DNA of 6,291 nucleotides, taken from assembly GCA_934358235.1 (NCBI GenBank), contig CAKRKK010000141.1:1-6291 (forward strand), read 5' to 3'. The position numbers and the translations under genes were made by a program. Positions 1-6,291 of this stretch are shown here, in pieces. The notes beneath the pieces are model-generated. The model was not told the origin of the DNA. It made no database searches and saw only the letters and a program-made list of their open reading frames with translations. The stretch's first letter is position 1. The number at the start of each line of letters is the position of its first letter. Source of the DNA: an uncultured Lachnospira sp. (GTDB lineage: Bacteria > Bacillota > Clostridia > Lachnospirales > Lachnospiraceae).

Positions 1-14
1 ATTAGTAGCAGAGC

Positions 15-61
15 AAAAGAAAAAGCCTCGGAAGCCGCTTGTTTAGCGGGTTCCAAGACTT
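15..61 (-). terminator. Rho-independent terminator of guaA
   Basis: Read on the minus strand, a hairpin begins 7 nt after the guaA stop codon. Its inner stem is CCGCT/AGCGG with a 5-nt loop (AAACA). The stem continues outward through GGAA/TTCC past one C-C mismatch, then through further pairs including two G-T wobbles. It is followed by a T-rich tract (TTTTTCTTTT at 24-15). The opposite strand has no T tract after the hairpin, so it should act only on minus-strand transcripts and mark the end of the guaA unit. Confidence 0.88.
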
Positions 62-68
62 GTGGCTC

Positions 69-1643
69 TTATTCAAACTCAATCGTTCCAGGCGGCTTAC
101 TTGTAAGATCATAGAATACTCTGTTAACCCCACGCACCTCATTTATAATTCTACTCATAACTGTCTGAAGCACTTCGAATGGTATCTGGGCACTTTCCGC
201 TGTCATAAAGTCAATGGTATTAACTGCACGTAATGCAACTGCATAATCATAAGTTCTCTCATCACCCATAACACCAACTGAACGCATATTAGTAAGTGCT
301 GCAAAGTACTGGTTTGGCATCCAGGCTGGAGCCTTGCCATTTTCCTTCTTGTAGGCTTCAACTGCCTTGTCTACCTCTTCGCGGTAAATATAATCGGCAT
401 CCTGTACGATACGAACCTTGTCTGCTGTTACTTCACCGATAATACGAATTCCAAGTCCTGGACCTGGGAATGGCTGACGGAATACAAGATGTTCTGGTAT
501 TCCAAGTTCAAGACCAGCTTTACGAACTTCATCCTTGAATAGGTCACGAAGCGGTTCGATAATTTCTTTGAAATCTACAAAGTCAGGAAGACCTCCTACG
601 TTGTGATGTGACTTGATTACTGCAGATTCACCGCCAAGTCCACTCTCAACAACATCTGGATATATAGTTCCCTGAGCAAGGAAATCTACTGCACCTATCT
701 TCTTAGCTTCCTCTTCAAATACACGGATGAATTCCTCACCAATTATCTTTCTCTTGGCCTCAGGCTCTGTTACACCTGACAACTTAGAATAATATCTTTC
801 CTGTGCATTTACCCTTATAAAGTTAAGATCAAACTGTCCCTCTGGACCAAATACACTTTCAACCTCATCGCCCTCGTTCTTACGAAGAAGACCATGGTCT
901 ACGAATACACAGGTTAACTGCTTTCCAATGGCTCTTGAAAGAAGTCCTGCTGCAACTGATGAATCAACACCACCAGAAAGTGCAAGTAATACCTTTCCAT
1001 CGCCAACCTTTTCACGTATTTCTTTAATTGTATTCTCAACAAATGCATCCATTTTCCAGGTTCCAGCACATCCACACACACCTCGTACAAAGTTATGAAG
1101 CATCTTTGTACCTTCCTGTGTATGAAGAACCTCTGGGTGGAACTGGATTGCATACAGATTCTTTTCCTTACACTCGGCTGCTGCCACAGGACAGTCTGCT
1201 GTATGTGCTATTATCCTAAATCCTGGTGCTATCTGGGAAATATAATCAAAATGACTCATCCATACGATAGTTTTTTCTGAAACATCTCCAAATAAAGCAC
1301 TACTCTTATCTACAAATGTTTCTGTTTTTCCATACTCTCTTACAGGAGCCTTTTCTACCTTTCCACCAAGTACGTGCTGCATAAGCTGTGCACCATAACA
1401 CAGACCAAGTACTGGTACGCCAAGTTCAAACAACTCTTTAGTACATGTAGGAGCACCTTCTTCATAGCAGCTATTAGGACCGCCTGTAAGAATAATACCC
1501 TTAGGGTTCATAGCCTTAATCTGCTCAAGGGGTGTTTTGTAAGAATATATTTCACAATATACATTACATTCACGGACACGACGTGCAACTAACTGATTGT
1601 ACTGTCCGCCAAAGTCAATAACAATAACCTTTTCCTGATTCAT
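69..1643 (-). CDS. guaA: GMP synthase (glutamine-hydrolysing)
   Basis: Complete 524-residue GuaA, the usual length for the family. This cytosolic enzyme converts XMP, ATP and glutamine to GMP in the last step of guanine nucleotide synthesis. The class I glutamine amidotransferase domain covers about residues 5-190, with nucleophile Cys82 in GLCYGAQ and catalytic His169 and Glu171 in FHPEV. The ATP-pyrophosphatase domain follows, with the PP-loop SGGVDSS at 223-229. The C-terminal XMP-binding and dimerisation domain carries the [12 protein letters not shown] motif (389-400) and ends KPPGTIEFE. The start is set by a strong Shine-Dalgarno (GGAAAGGAA) a few bases upstream and by the normal N terminus ([20 protein letters not shown]). 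No catalytic residue is missing. A good promoter lies about 350 bp upstream, and a terminator follows immediately, so the gene looks monocistronic. Identification is by family motifs seen in the translation. Confidence 0.98.
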   Translation of the reverse strand: MNQEKVIVIDFGGQYNQLVARRVRECNVYCEIYSYKTPLEQIKAMNPKGIILTGGPNSCYEEGAPTCTKELFELGVPVLGLCYGAQLMQHVLGGKVEKAPVREYGKTETFVDKSSALFGDVSEKTIVWMSHFDYISQIAPGFRIIAHTADCPVAAAECKEKNLYAIQFHPEVLHTQEGTKMLHNFVRGVCGCAGTWKMDAFVENTIKEIREKVGDGKVLLALSGGVDSSVAAGLLSRAIGKQLTCVFVDHGLLRKNEGDEVESVFGPEGQFDLNFIRVNAQERYYSKLSGVTEPEAKRKIIGEEFIRVFEEEAKKIGAVDFLAQGTIYPDVVESGLGGESAVIKSHHNVGGLPDFVDFKEIIEPLRDLFKDEVRKAGLELGIPEHLVFRQPFPGPGLGIRIIGEVTADKVRIVQDADYIYREEVDKAVEAYKKENGKAPAWMPNQYFAALTNMRSVGVMGDERTYDYAVALRAVNTIDFMTAESAQIPFEVLQTVMSRIINEVRGVNRVFYDLTSKPPGTIEFE

Positions 1644-1662
1644 ATTGTTCCTTTCCTAATCA

Positions 1663-1800
1663 TAAGTTCATGTTGCAATTATAGTTATAGTTACAGTTAA
1701 AGCAATACTTGTACCTATACCGATGCAGACCGAATGGGCTATTGGCATAAGAACAGGTTACAATTACAGTAATACTTGTACCTATGCTTATTCTGATACT
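1663..1800 (-). repeat. Degenerate hexanucleotide repeat tract in the guaA leader
   Basis: On the minus strand the tract reads as successive imperfect hexamers. One block, starting at 1800, runs AGTATC, AGAATA, AGCATA, GGTACA, AGTATT. The other, near guaA, runs CTTTAA, CTGTAA, CTATAA, CTATAA, TTGCAA. A perfect 15-nt direct repeat, ATAGGTACAAGTATT, occurs at 1771-1785 and again at 1704-1718, 67 bp apart. That spacing is not a multiple of three, so the two copies read in different frames. This fits decayed simple-sequence DNA better than a protein repeat. The tract ends close to the guaA ribosome-binding site. Confidence 0.6.
1678..1705 (-). promoter_or_regulatory. Possible proximal guaA promoter (P2)
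   Basis: On the minus strand TTGCTT (1700-1705) and a perfect TATAAT (1678-1683) are separated by 16 bp. The start would be about 28 nt before the guaA ATG, giving a short leader. The -35 matches the consensus only in TTG. The -10 lies within repetitive AACTAT sequence, so it could arise by chance. It is weaker than P1. Confidence 0.3.
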
Positions 1801-1999
1801 GATGCTTGCACATCCACATCTTGAATATTCACAGCACATACAACTTATATCTGCAGCCTGCTCCTTGTTGTTAAGCATTCTGTACTTCGCTGCTGACTGT
1901 TAACATTGCTGTAAATTGTTGATGCGGATTGCTACAGCTTATCATTAACAACTATACCTATCTGCATATGCAATATAACTACAACACATATATATCTTT

Positions 2000-2028
2000 A
2001 TTATAGTAAACCTGCGATATAATGACAA
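2000..2028 (-). promoter_or_regulatory. guaA: Main guaA promoter (P1), sigma-A type
   Basis: On the minus strand TTGTCA (2023-2028, five of six consensus bases) and TATAAT (2000-2005, six of six) are separated by exactly 17 bp. The -35 begins only about 10 bp after the stop codon of the HAD-HD gene, and transcription would start near 1993. This makes guaA a separately initiated unit and implies a 5' leader of about 350 nt. No operator sequence for a purine repressor was recognised beside it. Confidence 0.75.
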
Positions 2029-2037
2029 GCCTATTCT

Positions 2038-3768
2038 TTAATTTTCATAAATTCCGTTCATAAATTCATCAACGTGCTCTCTCATCTTTGCAAACTGTTC
2101 ATTAACCTCTGTAACCTCTGACCTGAATTCCAGCAGCTTATATACATATCCCTGTTTCTTAGCCTGTCTGTTGCTTTCAGGGTAAACAAGCTCAAAGAGC
2201 AGCGAAATATGTCCGACTATATGGTCAACAGCGCTTTTTCTTACGCTTTTTAATACTGTTTCATTCTTATAAAAGCTATCCAGCACTTCTGCCGTTATCG
2301 TACCATTCTTAAGTTCTTCTGTAGTAACATCATATATTATCTCCATCGGAATCTCTGAATTAACCTTAAATATATCAACTTTATCAGCATCACGCAGTAT
2401 ATTACAGAACATAAGCTGTCTGTTGCTTAAGCCTTCCTTTACTCTGTACTTATTATGCTGTCTTATTGCCAGTTCCAGCAGACCTGCATCCTCAGTTAAT
2501 TCTGTACGAGTGCTTTCCCCACTATCTACCTCTAATCTCTTTTCACACTCTGCACTCTCAAGCTCTTCTTTCTCACATTCGCATTCTGCACTCTCAAGCT
2601 CTGCTTTCTCACATTCACTCTTTGTACTTTCAAGCTCTGCATTCTCATATTCACTCTCTGCACTCTCACATTCACTCTCTGCACTCTCGCACTCACACTC
2701 TGCACTCTCACGCTCTGCATTCTCATATTCACTCTCTGCACTCTTACGCTCTTCATTCGCACATTCGCATTCTTCACTCTCACACCTCTCATAATAGCCC
2801 TCTGCGAACTTTCTGATGAGTCCTTCTTTAAATAAAATATCTGCGCCAAGCTCAGCGTGATCCACAGAAGCAGCATCATTGAAGGTTCCATATCTTTTTA
2901 TTTGTTCAAACCTTCCTATATCGTGCAGCATTCCAAGCAGCCACGCGATATCCACATCCTGTTCGCTCAGCTTAAGTGATCTGGCAATGCTCTGGCATAA
3001 TCCTGCAACTCTATAAGTATGATCTATCTTTAACTTAATTTTGCCATCTGAGGGATCATAATTTCTTACATACTCTGCAAATACATTTATAACATTTTCC
3101 CTGTTTATAACTGGTTTATTAATGCTTTCTACCACGTTAATAAGCCCGCAAAGATTATCACACACTGTATATGTCAGACTTCTGATATCATCATCTATTG
3201 ATATAGTATCTGGAATATGCACCACTCTCATGCCTGCCGCATATCCCGCCTTTATGCCATTAATACTATCTTCAACAACTATTGCTTCCTCAGGCTTAAC
3301 TCCTATAGCTTCTGCCGCTCGTAAGAATATGTCAGGTTCCGGCTTTCCGTGTTCCACCTCATCGCCATAGACAACTGAATCCAGATAATCCCATACACCG
3401 ATTGTATGAAGTGTTTTTTCCGCACTTTCACGCCTTGTAGACGTTGCAACCGCGCACTTAAGTCCATTATTGCTTATATACTCAAAAACCTCCTTCACGC
3501 CCTTTTTGACAGGAATACCCTCTGTTTCTCTTATCCTGTATACCTGCTGTGTCCTAAGCTCCTTTGCATCCCAATAATTTATGGTTCCTTTATAGTAATC
3601 ATCAAAATACTTACAGCAAAGCTCTGCCGGAGCCCCCTTAAAGCTGTCTATTAGCCACATAGGCATATCAACGCCAAGCTGCTTAGCTGCCCATAACCAT
3701 CCTTCATTCGACTGTCTCTCTGAATCTATAAGAATTCCATCCATATCAAATATAATGCCTGATATCAT
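2038..3768 (-). CDS. HAD-IA phosphatase / HD phosphohydrolase fusion with internal acidic repeat
   Basis: This 576-residue soluble protein has two predicted hydrolase domains. Residues 1-215 form a beta-phosphoglucomutase-like HAD phosphatase: nucleophile and acid Asp8 and Asp10 (DMDGILIDSE), Ser110 (ATST), Lys142 (GKPEPDIF), Glu166-Asp167 (VVEDSINGIKAG), and an alpha-helical cap at about 16-85. Residues 226-560 form an HD metal phosphohydrolase: His250 (DHTYRV), His282-Asp283 (MLHDIGRFEQ), His304 (VDHAELGA), His438 (RQHNKYR) and the RDADKVDIF aspartates (460/462). All expected motifs of both domains are present, so both are probably active. The substrate is unknown: HAD-IA members act on sugar phosphates or nucleotides, HD members on nucleotides and phosphodiesters. 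About 85 residues (327-411) rich in Glu, Ser, Ala and Cys split the HD domain. Related clostridial HD proteins, as I recall them, have only a short linker there. AGGAG at 3777-3781, 8 nt from the ATG, supports the start. No signal peptide or membrane segment is seen. Confidence 0.9.
   Translation of the reverse strand: MISGIIFDMDGILIDSERQSNEGWLWAAKQLGVDMPMWLIDSFKGAPAELCCKYFDDYYKGTINYWDAKELRTQQVYRIRETEGIPVKKGVKEVFEYISNNGLKCAVATSTRRESAEKTLHTIGVWDYLDSVVYGDEVEHGKPEPDIFLRAAEAIGVKPEEAIVVEDSINGIKAGYAAGMRVVHIPDTISIDDDIRSLTYTVCDNLCGLINVVESINKPVINRENVINVFAEYVRNYDPSDGKIKLKIDHTYRVAGLCQSIARSLKLSEQDVDIAWLLGMLHDIGRFEQIKRYGTFNDAASVDHAELGADILFKEGLIRKFAEGYYERCESEECECANEERKSAESEYENAERESAECECESAESECESAESEYENAELESTKSECEKAELESAECECEKEELESAECEKRLEVDSGESTRTELTEDAGLLELAIRQHNKYRVKEGLSNRQLMFCNILRDADKVDIFKVNSEIPMEIIYDVTTEELKNGTITAEVLDSFYKNETVLKSVRKSAVDHIVGHISLLFELVYPESNRQAKKQGYVYKLLEFRSEVTEVNEQFAKMREHVDEFMNGIYEN
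2536..2790 (-). repeat. In-frame acidic Cys-containing repeat within the HD domain
   Basis: Residues 327-411 of the HAD-HD protein are built from alternating 7-residue (SAESEYE, SAECECE, STKSECE) and 5-residue (NAERE, NAELE, KAELE, KEELE) units. This gives a mostly 12-residue (36-nt) period. About ten cysteines fall in the segment, several as CEC pairs, and roughly two in five residues are Glu. A 30-nt stretch at 2713-2742 recurs without mismatch at 2635-2664, an offset of 78 bp or 26 codons, which points to recent duplication. Unit lengths are multiples of three, so copy-number change would keep the frame. The coding strand is strongly purine-rich, leaving other frames free of stops. Confidence 0.9.
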
Positions 3769-3793
3769 TTTAATTTCTCCTGTTTAGTAACCA

Positions 3794-3820
3794 CATACTA
3801 TGCATACTATACGTACTAAG
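3794..3820 (-). repeat. Three tandem degenerate 9-mers upstream of the HAD-HD gene
   Basis: On the minus strand three consecutive 9-mers read CTTAGTACG, TATAGTATG and CATAGTATG. The last two differ at one position and all three share TAGTAYG. They lie 26-52 bp before the HAD-HD start codon and overlap the weak promoter candidate. They could be an operator or merely simple-sequence DNA. Confidence 0.55.
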
Positions 3821-3833
3821 CAAACTACGCCAA
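3806..3833 (-). promoter_or_regulatory. Weak promoter candidate for the HAD-HD gene
   Basis: On the minus strand TTGGCG (3828-3833) and TATAGT (3806-3811) are 16 bp apart in the 97-bp gap after uvrA. An alternative pair, TTGCTT with TAGTAT 17 bp downstream, overlaps it, so the exact site is uncertain. A perfect 12-bp palindrome, GCATAATTATGC (3836-3847), sits just upstream of the -35. It is AT-rich and has no following U-run, so it does not look like a uvrA terminator. Without a terminator the gene may also be read from the uvrA promoter. Confidence 0.3.
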
Positions 3834-3865
3834 TTGCATAATTATGCTTAATTTTATAACTCACT

Positions 3866-6291
3866 CTACAAATACTTCTTAACATACTGTCCTGTATATG
3901 ACTTCTTAACCTTTGCTACTTCCTCTGGTGTTCCCTTGGCAATAACAGTTCCACCTCTGTCACCGCCTTCTGGCCCCATATCTATAATATAGTCTGCTGT
4001 CTTTATTACGTCCAGATTATGCTCTATGACAACTACCGTATTACCGCCCTCCGCAAGCTTATGAAGAATGTCTACAAGCTTGTGTACATCTGCAAAATGC
4101 AGTCCTGTTGTCGGCTCATCAAGAATATATATTGTTTTTCCAGTACTTCTTTTAGAAAGCTCTGTTGCAAGCTTGATTCGTTGTGCTTCTCCTCCTGAAA
4201 GTTCTGTTGAAGGCTGTCCCAGTTTAATATATGAAAGTCCTACGTCATTAAGCGTTTCTATTTTTCTTCTTACTGATGGAACATTTTCAAAGAAATCCAC
4301 AGCATCCTCTACTGTCATATCAAGCACATCATAAATGCTTTTTCCCTTATACTTTACCTCAAGTGTTTCCCTGTTGTAACGCTTTCCATCACATACCTCA
4401 CAAGGAACATATACATCAGGAAGAAAATGCATCTCTATCTTTATAATGCCATCACCCGAGCAGGCTTCACATCGTCCGCCCTTGACATTAAAGCTGAAAC
4501 GTCCCTTATTATAACCTCTTTCTTTAGCATCTGTTGTTGAGGCAAACAGATCTCTTATCATATCAAAAACTCCTGTATATGTTGCAGGGTTAGAGCGTGG
4601 AGTACGTCCAATAGGTGACTGGTCAATATCTATAACCTTGTCAAGCTGTTCTATTCCTATGATATCATCATGTGCACCTGCAATACATCTTGCCCTGTTT
4701 AAAGACTTTGCAAGATGTTTATATAAAATCTCGTTGACCAGCGAACTTTTTCCTGAGCCGGATACCCCTGTAACACAGGTAAATACTCCGAGTGGAATGT
4801 CTACATCTATATTTTTTAGATTATTCTCCCTTGCTTTCTTTACAGTTATCCAGCCTGTTGGCTTTCTTCTTTGTGCTGGAACTGGAATCTTAATTCTTCC
4901 ACTAAGATAAGCACCTGTAAGCGAATCCCTGCAGGCCATAATATCTGCTGCAGTTCCGGTTGCTACTACTTCTCCACCATTGCGTCCTGCTCCCGGTCCA
5001 ATATCCACAATATAATCCGCAGCTCGCATTGTATCCTCATCATGCTCAACTACAATAACCGAATTACCAAGATCACGCAGATGTACAAGTGTTCCAAGAA
5101 GCTTGTCATTATCTCTCTGATGCAGTCCGATACTTGGCTCATCCAGTATATATGCAACACCTACAAGTCCTGAACCTATCTGTGTTGCAAGCCTTATTCT
5201 CTGTGCTTCTCCACCAGAAAGTGTACCTGTAGCTCTTGAAAGCGACAGATAATCAAGACCTACATCCATAAGGAACTGAATTCTCGCCTTTATCTCCTTA
5301 AGGATTTCTGCACCAATAAACTTCTGTCTTTCTGTAAGCTCAAGCTCATCCAGAAACATCTTCAGCTTGACAATTGACATATCCGTTATCTGATATATAT
5401 TCTTATCTGCTATTGTAACTGCAAGTGAGGATGGCTTTAACCTCTGACCATGACAGGCCTTGCAAGGTCTTATTCTCATGAATTCCTCATACTGCTGCTT
5501 GGCACTATCCGAATAAGTTTCTCTGTATCTCTTTTCCATATTATGAATAAGGCCTTCAAATGCTATATCATACTCTCCAACCCCTCTCTGGCCTTTATAG
5601 TGCACCTTTACACTCTTACCCTTAGTACCATTTATAATAATATCCTTTATATCATCCGGGTAATCCTTAAATGGAGTTGCAAGACTAAAGTTATATTCCT
5701 TTGCAAGTGCACTCATAATTGCTCTTGAAAAGCTTCCCTCATCCTTTACAGACTGCCATCCAATTCCCACTATTGCACCCTCATCTATACTTAATGATTC
5801 GTCTGGTATAAGTAGTTCTGCATCGAAATTCATAGTATAACCAAGTCCATAGCAATCAGGACACGCACCAAAAGGATTGTTAAATGAAAAGCTTCTTGGT
5901 TCTATCTCGTCTATGCTTATTCCACAATCAGGACACGAAAAGCTCTGTGAGAAATTAATAGGCTCACCATCTATGACATCAACCGTCATAAGTCCCTCTG
6001 CAAGCTTAAGCGCTGTCTCAATAGAATCTGTAAGTCTCTTGTTTATACCTTCTTTTACCATAAGACGGTCAATAACAACCTCAATATTATGCTTCTTATT
6101 CTTATCAAGCTTTATTTCATCTGCAAGCTCATACATGCTTCCATCTACAATAACTCTTACATATCCGCTCTTCTTCGCCTGTTCAAACAGCTTCTTATGT
6201 TCGCCCTTTCTTCCCCTTACAACAGGTGCCAATATCTGTATCTTTGTTCTTTCTGGAAGCTCAAGTATTGTATCAACCATCTGATCTACCG
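3866..6291 (-). CDS. uvrA: UvrABC excinuclease subunit A, 5'-truncated by the window edge
   Basis: UvrA is the DNA damage-recognition ATPase of nucleotide excision repair and loads UvrB at lesions. The frame stays open to the right edge, with codons for V-D-Q preceding the first in-window Met (6280). That Met is therefore internal. Roughly 130 N-terminal residues, including the first Walker A, lie outside. Counting from that Met: zinc-module cysteines C116/C119 and C140/C143, a CKAC pair at 273-276, ABC signature LSGGE 354-358, Walker [11 protein letters not shown] (378-387) and His413. The second ATPase half has Walker A GVSGSGKS 505-512, zinc cysteines C604/C607 and C627/C630, LSGGE 694-698, Walker [11 protein letters not shown] (719-728) and His754. 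The C terminus, QYVKKYL then TAG, is intact and of ordinary length. The sequence looks like a normal chromosomal UvrA with no frameshift. Its promoter, and any uvrB partner, are not in view. Confidence 0.97.
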   Translation of the reverse strand, partial: VDQMVDTILELPERTKIQILAPVVRGRKGEHKKLFEQAKKSGYVRVIVDGSMYELADEIKLDKNKKHNIEVVIDRLMVKEGINKRLTDSIETALKLAEGLMTVDVIDGEPINFSQSFSCPDCGISIDEIEPRSFSFNNPFGACPDCYGLGYTMNFDAELLIPDESLSIDEGAIVGIGWQSVKDEGSFSRAIMSALAKEYNFSLATPFKDYPDDIKDIIINGTKGKSVKVHYKGQRGVGEYDIAFEGLIHNMEKRYRETYSDSAKQQYEEFMRIRPCKACHGQRLKPSSLAVTIADKNIYQITDMSIVKLKMFLDELELTERQKFIGAEILKEIKARIQFLMDVGLDYLSLSRATGTLSGGEAQRIRLATQIGSGLVGVAYILDEPSIGLHQRDNDKLLGTLVHLRDLGNSVIVVEHDEDTMRAADYIVDIGPGAGRNGGEVVATGTAADIMACRDSLTGAYLSGRIKIPVPAQRRKPTGWITVKKARENNLKNIDVDIPLGVFTCVTGVSGSGKSSLVNEILYKHLAKSLNRARCIAGAHDDIIGIEQLDKVIDIDQSPIGRTPRSNPATYTGVFDMIRDLFASTTDAKERGYNKGRFSFNVKGGRCEACSGDGIIKIEMHFLPDVYVPCEVCDGKRYNRETLEVKYKGKSIYDVLDMTVEDAVDFFENVPSVRRKIETLNDVGLSYIKLGQPSTELSGGEAQRIKLATELSKRSTGKTIYILDEPTTGLHFADVHKLVDILHKLAEGGNTVVVIEHNLDVIKTADYIIDMGPEGGDRGGTVIAKGTPEEVAKVKKSYTGQYVKKYL

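Larger units (their letters stand above)
1644..2037 (-). other. guaA upstream region with long putative 5' leader
   Basis: This 394-bp spacer has no convincing gene. Its promoter-proximal end holds the P1 promoter (2000-2028), which predicts a start near 1993 and a leader of about 350 nt. The upstream leader half can fold: GCTGTA (1933-1938) pairs with TACAGC (1908-1913). Outside that, GTTGTTAA (1945-1952) pairs with TTAACAAC (1867-1874). The same TTAACA can instead pair with TGTTAA at 1900-1905, so the two folds exclude each other. The downstream half is degenerate hexamer repeat. I looked for purine riboswitch core sequences and saw none, and there is no hairpin plus U-run before guaA. A 72-codon open frame (1660-1878) exists but looks non-coding. 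The leader and folds are inferred. Confidence 0.5.

Noticed and set aside
1660..1878. 72-codon open frame ahead of guaA, rich in Cys, Asn, Tyr and Ile/Ser, ending 16 nt before the guaA start
   Set aside because: There is no ribosome-binding site before its ATG. Its composition mirrors the underlying hexamer repeats, and the 15-nt repeat is read in two different frames, which argues against selection on a protein. A leader peptide is possible but unsupported.
1644..1999. Purine riboswitch or PurR box upstream of guaA
   Set aside because: The conserved purine aptamer joining and loop sequences are not seen. The nearest PurBox-like word (ACCGAAT near 1728-1734) is a poor and solitary match.
2536..2790. 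CRISPR-like array
   Set aside because: The units are coding, in frame and contiguous, with no unique spacers and no constant repeat, and no cas genes are nearby.
2423..2891. Long open frames on the plus strand (2423-2794, 2466-2816) and in another minus frame (2532-2891) over the repeat
   Set aside because: They are by-products of a stop-free short repeat. Their translations are Ser/His/Leu or Arg/Val/Gln repeats, while the frame carrying the HAD and HD motifs continues through on both sides.
3866..6280. uvrA starting at the Met at 6280 as a short UvrA variant
   Set aside because: The frame continues upstream to the window edge with residues typical of UvrA (V-D-Q before the Met). The truncation is caused by the window, not by the gene.

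Overview
The window carries three protein-coding genes, all on the minus strand, in the transcriptional order uvrA (5' end cut off by the window's right edge), a HAD-HD fusion protein, and guaA. Low GC content, strong AGGA/AGGAG ribosome-binding sites, sigma-A-type promoter hexamers and Clostridia-like protein sequences point to a low-GC Firmicute. A gut Lachnospiraceae-type organism is my best guess from protein feel alone. Nothing here shows phage, plasmid or transposon content, and uvrA and guaA are core chromosomal genes.

Layout, right to left. 6291-3866 is the UvrA excinuclease subunit, missing roughly its first 130 residues. 3865-3769 is a 97-bp spacer with three tandem degenerate 9-mers, a 12-bp palindrome and a weak promoter candidate. 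3768-2038 encodes a 576-residue protein that joins a beta-phosphoglucomutase-like HAD phosphatase to an HD-type metal phosphohydrolase. About 85 residues of Glu/Ser/Ala/Cys repeat interrupt the HD domain between two of its metal-ligand motifs. 2037-1644 is a 394-bp spacer that begins with a very good promoter (TTGTCA, 17 bp, TATAAT). It would give guaA a leader of about 350 nt, whose distal part is degenerate hexamer repeat DNA. 1643-69 is a complete guaA (GMP synthase). A strong Rho-independent terminator at 61-15 closes the unit.

The genes do not form an obvious pathway. UvrA acts in nucleotide excision repair and GuaA in the last step of GMP synthesis. The HAD-HD protein is a predicted two-domain phosphohydrolase of unknown substrate. 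guaA appears to be transcribed mainly from its own promoter, although no terminator is visible after uvrA or after the HAD-HD gene, so read-through is possible. The most unusual features are the cysteine-bearing acidic repeat inside the HD domain and the long repeat-containing guaA leader, which matches no purine riboswitch I recognise.
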